DNA of 12,403 nucleotides from CALCHX01 sp035761165. GTDB lineage: Bacteria > Gemmatimonadota > Gemmatimonadetes > Gemmatimonadales > Gemmatimonadaceae. Both the position numbers and the translations under genes were made by a program. This document shows positions 7,488 through 12,403 of the stretch, piece by piece. Each line of letters starts with the position of its first letter. Within the stretch, counting starts at the first letter, position 1. The stretch covers positions 1 through 12,403 of the forward strand of contig DASTRO010000356.1 of NCBI GenBank assembly GCA_035761165.1, in the 5' to 3' direction. Below the pieces are notes generated by a model. It did no database searches, had not been told where the DNA came from, and saw only the letters and a list, made by a program, of their open reading frames with translations.

Positions 7488-7892
7488 TCAGAACTGGCGC
7501 CGCAGATCGCTGCGGCCGCGTCCGGGCTCGCGGGGCACCCAGCGGCTGCCGGCCGCCGCGCGCTGGCGCAGCGGATCGTAGCCGCCCAGGCGCATCGCCA
7601 CCGCGATCGGCGTCAGCACGAGGAAGTAGAGCACGCCCATGAGCAGCGGGGTCGTGACGCGCGAGATGGCGTGGGCGAGCGCCATCCACGCGCGCTCCAC
7701 CCCGCCCAGCCGCGTCGGCGCGATGGCGCCGGCGAGGACGAGCGCCGCGCCGATCGTCGCGACCACGACCGCGGTGCGCGGGTGACCGCGCCACCACGCG
7801 AGGCCGGCCAGCGCCAGGAAGGCGCCGCCCACGGGGAACGCGAAGCGCCGCCCCTCGGCGCGCGTCAGTCGAGCTGATACTCGGCGTGCCAC
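7488..7892 (-). CDS. SxtJ-like membrane protein
   Basis: This 134-residue protein begins with GTG at 7892, inside the end of the carbamoyltransferase gene (28-bp overlap). The start was chosen because GGAG lies eight bases upstream and because it gives the family-like N-terminus with L-T-R-A-E-G-R-R-F-A-F-P-V-G-G-A-F (9-25). Three hydrophobic segments follow (about 20-34, 40-58 and 82-100), then a short basic tail. SxtJ is named from the saxitoxin cluster, where it is of unknown function beside a carbamoyltransferase. The same trio (carbamoyltransferase, SxtJ, DUF5989) appears intact here. It may anchor or assist the carbamoyltransferase at the membrane, but no catalytic motif is visible. The call rests on context, size and the N-terminal motif. 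Confidence 0.8.
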   Translation of the reverse strand: MARRVSARLTRAEGRRFAFPVGGAFLALAGLAWWRGHPRTAVVVATIGAALVLAGAIAPTRLGGVERAWMALAHAISRVTTPLLMGVLYFLVLTPIAVAMRLGGYDPLRQRAAAGSRWVPREPGRGRSDLRRQF

Positions 7893-9691
7893 CTGGCCGG
7901 CTCCGTCCAGTGGGGCTGCGTCACCTTCTCCAGCAGGCACGAGCCGAGCACCAGCGCGTCGATCTGCGTCCGCATGAAGCAGCGGTACGCGTCCGCCGGC
8001 GTGCAGACGATCGGCTCGCTCCGCACGTTGAACGACGTGTTGACCAGCACCGGGCAGCCGGTGCGCCGCTCGAAGGCCACGAGCAGGTCGTGATAGTCCG
8101 CGTTCTCCCGGCGCGACACCGTCTGCACGCGCGCCGTGTAGTCCACGTGCGTCACCGCCGGGATGTCGGAGCGCGGGACGTTCAGCCGCTCGATGCCCCA
8201 CAGCTCGCCCTCTCCGGCCAGCGACGGCAGCCGGCGCTCCTCCCGGACCGGAGCGACGAGGAGCATGTACGGCGACTCGGCGTCGAGCTCGAAGTACTCC
8301 GCGGCCCGGTCCTCGAGCACGCTCGGCGCGAACGGGCGGAAGCCCTCGCGGAACTTGATCTTGAGGTTCATCTGCGCCTGCATGCGCGGGTTGCGCGGAT
8401 CCCCCAGGATCGAGCGCGCACCGAGGGCGCGCGGACCGAACTCCATCCGGCCGTTGAACCAGCCGACCACCTTGCCGTCGTCGAGCAGCTCGGCCACGCG
8501 CTCCAGCAGGTCGTCGCGCTCCAGCCGCGCGTACGGCGCCTCCACGCTGGTGAGGAACGCCTCGATCTCGGCATCGGTGAACGAGGGGCCCAGATACGCG
8601 CCGCGCATCGCGTCGCCCAGGGGCGGCACGCGACGCGGCCGCCGACAGTGGCGGTGCCAGACGAGCTGCGCCACGCCCACCGCGCCACCCGCGTCGCCGG
8701 CGGCGGGCTGGATCCAGAGGCGGCGGAAGGGACCCTCCCGGAGCAGCCGTCCGTTCGCGACGCAGTTGAGCGCGACACCGCCCGCCAGGCATAGATCGGC
8801 GAGCCCCGTCTCGCGATGCGCCGTGCGCGCCATGCGCAGCACGATCTCCTCGCACACCACCTGGACGGAGCGCGCGAGGTCCATCTCCCTCTGCGTCAGC
8901 GGCGTCTCGGGCGTGCGCGGCGGACCGCCGAAGAGCTCGTCGAACGCCGGGCTCGTCATCGTCAGCCCGCTGACGTAGTCGAAGTAGCGCTGGTCCAGGC
9001 GGAACGAGCCGTCCTCGTGCAGGTCGAGCAGGTGGCGATGGATGAGGTCGACGTACTTCGGCTCGCCGTACGGTGCGAGCCCCATGACCTTGTACTCGCC
9101 CGAGTTCACCCTGAACCCGGTGTAGTAGGTGAACGCGGAGTAGAGCAGTCCGAGCGAGTCGGGCCAGCGCAGCTCGCGCAGGATCTCGATGTCGGCGTCC
9201 CGTCCCGCGGCGATGGAGGCCGTGGCCCACTCGCCCACGCCGTCGATCGTCAGGATGGCGGCCTCGGCGAATGGCGAGGGGTAGAAGGCGCTGGCCGCGT
9301 GCGACTCGTGGTGCTCGCTGAAGAGCAGCTCGCCGTCATAGCCGCCGAGCTCGTCGCGCAGCTGCCGTTCCTGGTAGAGCTTCTCCTTGAGCCAGAGCGG
9401 TCCCGCCTTCAGGAAGGAGGCGAAGCCGCGCGGCGCGCGTGCCAGATACGTCTCGAGGATGCGCTCGAACTTGAGCAGCGGCTTGTCGTAGAAGCCGACG
9501 TATGCGAGGTCGGCGACGGAGATCCCGCCCTCGCGGAGCACGTAGGCGACGGCGTTGGCCGGGAACGCCGCGTCGCCCTTCTTCCGCGTGAAGCGCTCCT
9601 CCGAGGCGGCCGCGACGATCTCGCCGTCGCGGACCAGACAGGCCGCACTGTCGTGGTAGAACGCGGAGATGCCGAGAATGCTGGTGGTCAT
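7865..9691 (-). CDS. Carbamoyltransferase, NodU/CmcH family
   Basis: This 608-residue protein is full length for the family. The N-terminal ASKHA/Kae1-like half begins ILGISAFYHDSAACLV (5-20), with EERFTRKKGD (31-40). It contains the metal-site motif EHHESHAASAFYPSPF (126-141; His127 and His131), TIDGVGEW (148-155), KVMGLAPYGEPKY (201-213), LAGGVALNCVANG (302-314) and QPAAGDAGGAVG (328-339). The YrdC-like C-terminal half has WFNGRMEFGPRALGARSILG (411-430) and FRPFAPSVL (451-459). Family members use carbamoyl phosphate and ATP, through carbamoyl-adenylate, to carbamoylate a hydroxyl of a sugar, antibiotic or toxin. Here the acceptor is probably a sugar of an exported glycan, judged from the MBOAT/SGNH neighbours. 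It is the first gene of the operon; no promoter could be identified with confidence upstream, and the Shine-Dalgarno is weak. All family motifs I know are present. Confidence 0.95.
   Translation of the reverse strand: MTTSILGISAFYHDSAACLVRDGEIVAAASEERFTRKKGDAAFPANAVAYVLREGGISVADLAYVGFYDKPLLKFERILETYLARAPRGFASFLKAGPLWLKEKLYQERQLRDELGGYDGELLFSEHHESHAASAFYPSPFAEAAILTIDGVGEWATASIAAGRDADIEILRELRWPDSLGLLYSAFTYYTGFRVNSGEYKVMGLAPYGEPKYVDLIHRHLLDLHEDGSFRLDQRYFDYVSGLTMTSPAFDELFGGPPRTPETPLTQREMDLARSVQVVCEEIVLRMARTAHRETGLADLCLAGGVALNCVANGRLLREGPFRRLWIQPAAGDAGGAVGVAQLVWHRHCRRPRRVPPLGDAMRGAYLGPSFTDAEIEAFLTSVEAPYARLERDDLLERVAELLDDGKVVGWFNGRMEFGPRALGARSILGDPRNPRMQAQMNLKIKFREGFRPFAPSVLEDRAAEYFELDAESPYMLLVAPVREERRLPSLAGEGELWGIERLNVPRSDIPAVTHVDYTARVQTVSRRENADYHDLLVAFERRTGCPVLVNTSFNVRSEPIVCTPADAYRCFMRTQIDALVLGSCLLEKVTQPHWTEPARWHAEYQLD
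7901..7904 (-). promoter_or_regulatory. Shine-Dalgarno supporting the GTG start of the sxtJ-like gene
   Basis: GGAG (within ACGGAG) on the minus strand, eight bases before the GTG at 7892. It lies inside the 3' end of the carbamoyltransferase gene and decides the start, because no ATG gives a full-length SxtJ-like N-terminus. Confidence 0.55.
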
Positions 9692-9920
9692 CCCTGTCGT
9701 CCCGGCGAGGCGTTGCCGTGCGGACCTGCAGCGAGGGCGCTGCGCGTTCCGGATCGTCCGATGCGGCGCCGCGCATGGCAGCCCGAGATGCTCCGGCGCG
9801 CTCCGGCGAACGTGCGCGACGACCGTCGAGCGTCGCGTGCGCTAACCTGGGATGGGCGAGCGATTCGCGCCAGAGGGTTGCACGTATCAGGTGCCGGGCT
9901 CGACGCAGAGCGCGGCGATG

Positions 9921-9966
9921 CGCACGGATGCGCCGTGCGATGCCGAGCCGTTTCATCGGCTTCGGC
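9921..9966. repeat. Two adjacent small inverted repeats
   Basis: The first has 7-bp perfect arms (CGCACGG 9921-9927 and CCGTGCG 9933-9939) around a 5-base loop. The second has 9-bp arms (9942-9950 and 9957-9966, one bulged T) around TTTCAT. They sit in the divergent intergenic region just before the 10-bp repeat array. They could be transcript hairpins or protein sites; chance is also possible in DNA this GC-rich. Confidence 0.35.
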
Positions 9967-9997
9967 CATGTTCGACGACGCTCCACCGTGTCCGGCG

Positions 9998-10086
9998 GTG
10001 CGCAGCCGTGCGCAGCGTGTGCAGCCGTGCGCGACCGTGCGCGACCGTGCGCGGCCGTGCGCGGCCGTGCGCGGCCGTGCGCCGGG
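9998..10086. repeat. Tandem array of a 10-bp unit, about nine copies
   Basis: Units of the form GTGCGCGGCC/GTGCGCGACC follow one another with a strict 10-bp period from 10017 to 10076. More diverged copies lie on either side (GTGCGCAGCC at 9998, a 9-bp GTGCGCAGC at 10008, GTGCGCCGGG at 10077). The middle copies change in blocks (two GACC, then three GGCC), which suggests stepwise duplication. A 10-bp period is not a multiple of three, which argues against a coding repeat. It places each copy on nearly the same face of the helix. Confidence 0.8.
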
Positions 10087-10221
10087 CGATGCATCGCCGA
10101 GCCCGGCCGCACGAGCGCACGGCAGGCGACCGGCGCGATGTATGCCGTGGCGCCCCGGACGCCGGCACGCACGGGCTGCCGGCGCCCGGCCCGCGCTCGC
10201 GGCCACGTCCCCCTGCTCGCC

Positions 10222-10227
10222 GAGGTG
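10222..10227 (+). promoter_or_regulatory. Shine-Dalgarno of the PEP-CTERM esterase gene
   Basis: GAGGTG, six bases before the ATG at 10234. It favours this start over the in-frame ATG at 10264, which lacks such a site. Confidence 0.6.
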
Positions 10228-10233
10228 CTCACG

Positions 10234-11292
10234 ATGCCCCGCACTCCGCTGCGTCGCACCCGCATGTCCGTCGCCCTCTCACTCGCCGCGGCGCTCGCGG
10301 CGCTCGCCCCGGGCACGGCGCTCGCCCAGGGCGCGTTCGGCCCGTTCACCTCGCTCACCGTCTTCGGCGACAGCTTCTCCGACACCGGCAACCTGCTGGC
10401 GCTCACCGGCGGCACCCAGCCGCCGTCCCCGCCGTACGCGCCGGGTCGGCTCTCCAACGGCCCGCTCTGGGTGGAGTACTTCGCGGCGCGCGTCGGGCGG
10501 CCGGCCGACGCCGCGCCCGTCTTCCTGCCGGCCGCGCCGTCGGGCGTGTACGCGGTAGGCGTCGCCACCACGTCGCCGGTGGCGGGCGGGCCGCCGTCCA
10601 CGGCCGAGCAGGTGGGGCGCTACCTCACCGGCCCGGGGGCGGCCGACCCGACGGGGCTGTACGTACTCTTCGCCGGGGCGAACGACCTCGGTCAGGCGAG
10701 CGCGCTTCCTACCGACGCCGCACGGCGCGCGGCGGCGCAGGCTGCGGCGCACAATCTGGCGGTCCAGGCCGGCCAGCTCGCCGGCATCGGGGCGACGGCG
10801 GTGCTCCTCCCCTCGCTCCCCGACCTGGGGCTCACGCCCGGCGCGCTGGCCGTGCCCGGCCGCTCGGCGATCCTGAGCGAGATGACGGACGTCTTCAACG
10901 AGGCGCTGGCCGGCGAGCTGGTGGCGTTGCGCGGGACGCTGCCGGGGACGGAGTTCCTCGGGCTGCACCTCGACAACCTGTTCACCAACGTCCTGCTCGA
11001 CGCGCGGAGCGGCGGCGCGCGCTACGGCCTCACGAACGTCTCCGTGCCGTGCCTGCCTCCCTTCGCGCCTCCCGGCGCGCCGTCGTGCGACGTATCCGTC
11101 TTCGCGGACCAGCTGCACCCCACCACGCGCGCGCACGAGCTGATCGCCGACGCCGTGTACGATCGCGTCGTCCTGGGAGAGGACGTGGGCGTCGTCCCCG
11201 AGCCGACGACCCTGGCGCTGGTGGGCGGCGGGCTGGTGGCGCTGGGTGCCGGCGCCGTGCGTCGGCGTCGGCGGGTGCCGACCGGGCGGTAG
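10234..11292 (+). CDS. Secreted GDSL/SGNH esterase-like protein with PEP-CTERM anchor
   Basis: The 352-residue protein has a signal peptide: basic start, hydrophobic stretch 12-29, probable cleavage after ALA near 31. The SGNH domain follows, with VFGDSFSDTGN (Ser47) as block I, a Gly-Ala-Asn-Asp block at 148-151 and DQLHPTTRAHELIAD carrying Asp292 and His295. The FGDSFSDTGN form and LSNGPLWVEYFA (73-84) are typical of the secreted lipase/esterase branch (thermolabile-haemolysin/GDSL type). The C-terminus has VPEPTTLALVGGGLVALGAG (321-340) followed by five Arg, a textbook PEP-CTERM signal (VPEP, helix, basic tail). Such proteins are sorted by an exosortase in Gram-negative producers of extracellular polysaccharide; the exosortase is not in this window. 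It is divergent from the acylation operon, so one possible role is removing ester groups from the matrix. Substrate is unknown. The start at 10234 has a good Shine-Dalgarno; 10264 is an alternative. Confidence 0.9.
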   Translation: MPRTPLRRTRMSVALSLAAALAALAPGTALAQGAFGPFTSLTVFGDSFSDTGNLLALTGGTQPPSPPYAPGRLSNGPLWVEYFAARVGRPADAAPVFLPAAPSGVYAVGVATTSPVAGGPPSTAEQVGRYLTGPGAADPTGLYVLFAGANDLGQASALPTDAARRAAAQAAAHNLAVQAGQLAGIGATAVLLPSLPDLGLTPGALAVPGRSAILSEMTDVFNEALAGELVALRGTLPGTEFLGLHLDNLFTNVLLDARSGGARYGLTNVSVPCLPPFAPPGAPSCDVSVFADQLHPTTRAHELIADAVYDRVVLGEDVGVVPEPTTLALVGGGLVALGAGAVRRRRRVPTGR

Positions 11293-11319
11293 TGGTTCGA
11301 CCGGCACTCGGACCGGCGG

Positions 11320-11361
11320 GCGCGCACGGCGCTGGCCTGCCCGCACCAGCGCCGTGCGCGC
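11320..11361. terminator. Perfect 16-bp inverted repeat, candidate terminator of the PEP-CTERM gene
   Basis: Arms at 11320-11335 and 11346-11361 pair perfectly around a 10-base loop (cctgcccgca), beginning 28 bp after the stop codon at 11292. The stem is strong and GC-rich. There is no T-run after it, so it is not a canonical intrinsic terminator. A hairpin that stabilises the transcript end, or a dyad protein site, would also fit. Confidence 0.5.
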
Positions 11362-11393
11362 GCGTCGTGCAAACGTCGGAGCGTGCACGGGCG

Positions 11394-11399
11394 TAGTAT
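11394..11399 (+). promoter_or_regulatory. Possible -10 element for the YceI-like gene
   Basis: TAGTAT lies in one of the few AT-rich spots of this region, about 110 bases before the ATG at 11510. The only -35-like match (TGCAAA at 11368-11373) is 20 bp away, longer than ideal. It is a weak candidate and the promoter rules of this lineage are unknown to me. Confidence 0.22.
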
Positions 11400-11509
11400 T
11401 GGCGACATCGCCGCGTGCTCAGGGCGCGGCGCTCCCCTCATCACGCACGCTCCAGCCGCCGCGCGCCGCGCGGGCGGCAGGGCACGCACGCACGCTGGAG
11501 ACCGCCCGC

Positions 11510-12199
11510 ATGATGCCTCGCCAGGCCGCGCCCGTCGTCTGCTCCCTCCTCGGCGCCGCCGCGCTCCTCGCGGCACGCCCCGCACCGCGCGACGCGGCCG
11601 TCGTGCCGCCCGCGCGCGGCCGACCGGCCGCCGCGGGCCGCGCCGCGGTCCCGGCCGACACGCTGCGCTTCGTCGTGGCGCCCACCGGGAACGAGGCGCG
11701 CTACCGCGTGCGCGAGCAGCTCGTCCGGCGCGACCTGCCGAACGACGCCATCGGCCGGACGACCACGATCAGCGGCGGGATCGCGGTGGACGGGGCGGGC
11801 AAGGTCATCCCCGGTGCGTCGCGCTTCGTCGTCGATGTCACGGAGCTGAAGAGCGACAGCGACCGCCGCGACGGCTACGTGCGCCGCCGCCTGCTCGAGA
11901 CGGAGCGATATCCCACCGTGGAGCTGGTGCCCACGGCGGTGCAGGGGCTCCCGTCGCCGCTGCCGGCCGCCGGCCCGGTGAGCTTCCAGCTCGTGGGCGA
12001 TCTCACCGTGCACGGCACGACGCGGCCCACCACCTGGCAGGTGACCGGGCAGTACCAGGGCGGCCGGATCACCGGCACGGCACGCACCGGCTTCACCTTC
12101 GCCGACTTCGGGTTGACCCAGCCGCGCGTGCCGATCCTCCTCAGCGTGGCCGACACGATCACGCTGGAGTACGATTTCACGCTCACGCCGCAGCGCTGA
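11510..12199 (+). CDS. Secreted YceI-like protein
   Basis: The 229-residue protein starts at ATG 11510, with GGAG at 11497-11500 nine bases upstream; a second ATG follows immediately. A signal-like hydrophobic stretch (7-22) is followed by a Pro/Ala/Arg-rich linker to about residue 48. The YceI beta-barrel domain spans about 50-226: TISGGIAVD (86-94), SRFVVDVTELKSDSDRRDGY (104-123), LLETERYPTVEL (128-139), GDLTVHGTTRPTTWQVTG (163-180), and the closing FTFADFGLTQ plus VADTITLEYDFTL. YceI proteins bind long-chain isoprenoid or fatty lipids in the periplasm and are often linked to stress or isoprenoid-quinone handling. The role here is unknown and I see no direct functional link to the polysaccharide operon. 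The gene has its own upstream region and is probably a separate transcription unit. Confidence 0.88.
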   Translation: MMPRQAAPVVCSLLGAAALLAARPAPRDAAVVPPARGRPAAAGRAAVPADTLRFVVAPTGNEARYRVREQLVRRDLPNDAIGRTTTISGGIAVDGAGKVIPGASRFVVDVTELKSDSDRRDGYVRRRLLETERYPTVELVPTAVQGLPSPLPAAGPVSFQLVGDLTVHGTTRPTTWQVTGQYQGGRITGTARTGFTFADFGLTQPRVPILLSVADTITLEYDFTLTPQR

Positions 12200-12232
12200 G
12201 CCGCGGGCGGCTCGCGCGCCGGCGGGTAGCGA

Positions 12233-12403
12233 TCAGCCGCGCGCGAAGGCGCCGGCCAGGATCTGCAGCTGCCCGGCGACGCGGGCGAGCTGCAGGCGCA
12301 CGGCGGGCGTCGCGCTCGGTGCTGCCTGCGCCGCGACGCCCGGCGTCGGTCGCGCCGCGTCATCGCCTGCCGCGTGGCGCGCCGATGCGGCCGCATCGGC
12401 GCG
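12233..12403 (-). CDS. Possible C-terminal fragment of an unrecognised protein, cut by the window edge
   Basis: A minus-strand frame is open from the window end to a TGA at 12233-12235 (56 residues). It reads as an Ala/Pro-rich linker (residues 1-34 of the fragment) followed by an amphipathic helix VRLQLARVAGQLQILAGAFA. An Ala-rich linker plus terminal helix is a plausible protein end; the helix loosely recalls the tails of chemotaxis receptors, but that is too weak to name. GC-rich DNA keeps such frames open by chance, and a perfect palindrome occupies its first 26 bases, so it may be noncoding. Confidence 0.35.
   Translation of the reverse strand, partial: RADAAASARHAAGDDAARPTPGVAAQAAPSATPAVRLQLARVAGQLQILAGAFARG
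12378..12403. repeat. 26-bp perfect palindrome at the window end
   Basis: The sequence is self-complementary about the point between 12390 and 12391, with GCGGCCGC at its centre, and reaches the last base of the window, so it may be longer. It could be a hairpin, a dimeric-protein site or coincidence within a gene end. Confidence 0.6.

Larger units (their letters stand above)
1126..9691 (-). other. Nine-gene operon for envelope glycan acylation and carbamoylation
   Basis: All nine genes lie on the minus strand. Consecutive overlaps or gaps are 28-bp overlap, 16-bp gap, 13-bp gap, 4-bp overlap, 20-bp overlap, 1-bp gap, 8-bp overlap and 14-bp overlap. There is no room for internal promoters outside coding sequence and no terminator-like hairpin between genes, so co-transcription from upstream of 9691 is likely. 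The content (FkbH-like protein, ACP, MBOAT, two SGNH proteins, two microproteins, carbamoyltransferase, SxtJ) is coherent with modification of one exported polymer. No polymerase, flippase or glycan synthesis gene is in the window apart from the hybrid gene at 1-1092. Confidence 0.8.
9692..10233. other. Divergent intergenic region without a convincing gene
   Basis: This 542-bp gap separates the minus-strand operon from the PEP-CTERM gene. Long open frames cross it on both strands, but their translations are Arg/Ala/Cys-rich low-complexity sequence with no recognisable domain, as expected from GC-rich noncoding DNA. It must hold the operon promoter and probably the promoter of the gene at 10234. 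I could not pick out a -35/-10 pair I would defend. It contains two small hairpins (9921-9966) and a 10-bp tandem repeat array (9998-10086). Confidence 0.6.

Noticed and set aside
7488..9230. 580-residue minus-strand open frame whose end is the SxtJ-like protein
   Set aside because: Only the last 134 residues look like a protein. The earlier part is an out-of-frame reading of the carbamoyltransferase, so the gene was cut to start at GTG 7892.
7865..9691. Saxitoxin-type or aminoglycoside antibiotic cluster, suggested by the carbamoyltransferase and SxtJ
   Set aside because: None of the other saxitoxin or antibiotic biosynthesis genes is present, and the carbamoyltransferase/SxtJ pair is widespread outside such clusters.
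9998..10086. CRISPR array
   Set aside because: Units are 10 bp with no spacers, and no cas gene is present; it is a simple tandem repeat.
8816..10558. 580-residue plus-strand open frame opposite the carbamoyltransferase and running into the PEP-CTERM gene in another frame
   Set aside because: It has no recognisable motif, turns into Arg/Pro/Ser repeats, and conflicts with two well-supported genes.
9336..10601. 421-residue minus-strand open frame across the intergenic repeats
   Set aside because: It is Arg/Ala-rich low complexity, partly an out-of-frame reading of the carbamoyltransferase N-terminus and of the repeat array.
1..12403. Insertion sequences, phage genes, tRNA or rRNA genes
   Set aside because: No transposase, integrase or phage-like product, no terminal inverted repeats flanking a gene, and no tRNA or rRNA sequence was recognised on either strand.

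Overview
The window is very GC-rich, with G or C at nearly every third codon position. It encodes one PEP-CTERM-anchored protein and a YceI-like protein. This fits a Gram-negative soil or environmental lineage; Gemmatimonadota (Longimicrobium-like) is my best guess from composition and protein style, and it is not proven.

Layout. (1) 1-1092, plus strand: a membrane protein that looks like a hybrid. Its N-terminus carries the central CdsA-type motif and its remainder resembles the end of a GT-C/family-39 glycosyltransferase. It may be cut by the window edge. (2) 9691 down to 1126, minus strand: nine tightly packed or overlapping genes that read as one operon. In order of transcription they are a NodU/CmcH-type carbamoyltransferase, an SxtJ-like membrane protein, a 53-aa DUF5989-type microprotein, an MBOAT O-acyltransferase, a 36-aa membrane microprotein, a membrane-anchored SGNH-like protein, an FkbH-like HAD/acyltransferase, an acyl carrier protein, and a multi-TM SGNH protein. 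(3) 9692-10233: a divergent intergenic region with an array of about nine 10-bp repeats and two small hairpins. (4) 10234-11292, plus strand: a secreted GDSL/SGNH esterase-like protein with a C-terminal PEP-CTERM anchor. (5) 11293-11509: a short gap with a perfect 16-bp inverted repeat. (6) 11510-12199, plus strand: a secreted YceI-like protein. (7) 12233-12403, minus strand: a possible C-terminal gene fragment, overlapping a 26-bp perfect palindrome at the window edge.

How the parts may work together. The operon has the logic of a Dlt-type envelope acylation pathway. FkbH would build an acyl-ACP; the known FkbH product is glyceryl-ACP, made from 1,3-bisphosphoglycerate. The MBOAT would pass the acyl group across the membrane. 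A small membrane protein ending in F-[IV]-Y-x-x-F would carry it, as DltX is proposed to do with its C-terminal Tyr, and an SGNH protein would place it on an extracellular polymer. Two microproteins with this ending flank the MBOAT, and the operon holds two SGNH proteins, so there may be two routes out of one MBOAT. The carbamoyltransferase/SxtJ/DUF5989 trio suggests the same polymer or a precursor is also carbamoylated. The secreted PEP-CTERM SGNH protein next door could be an esterase acting on the same matrix. The pathway assignment is inference; the motifs and gene arrangement are read directly from the sequence.
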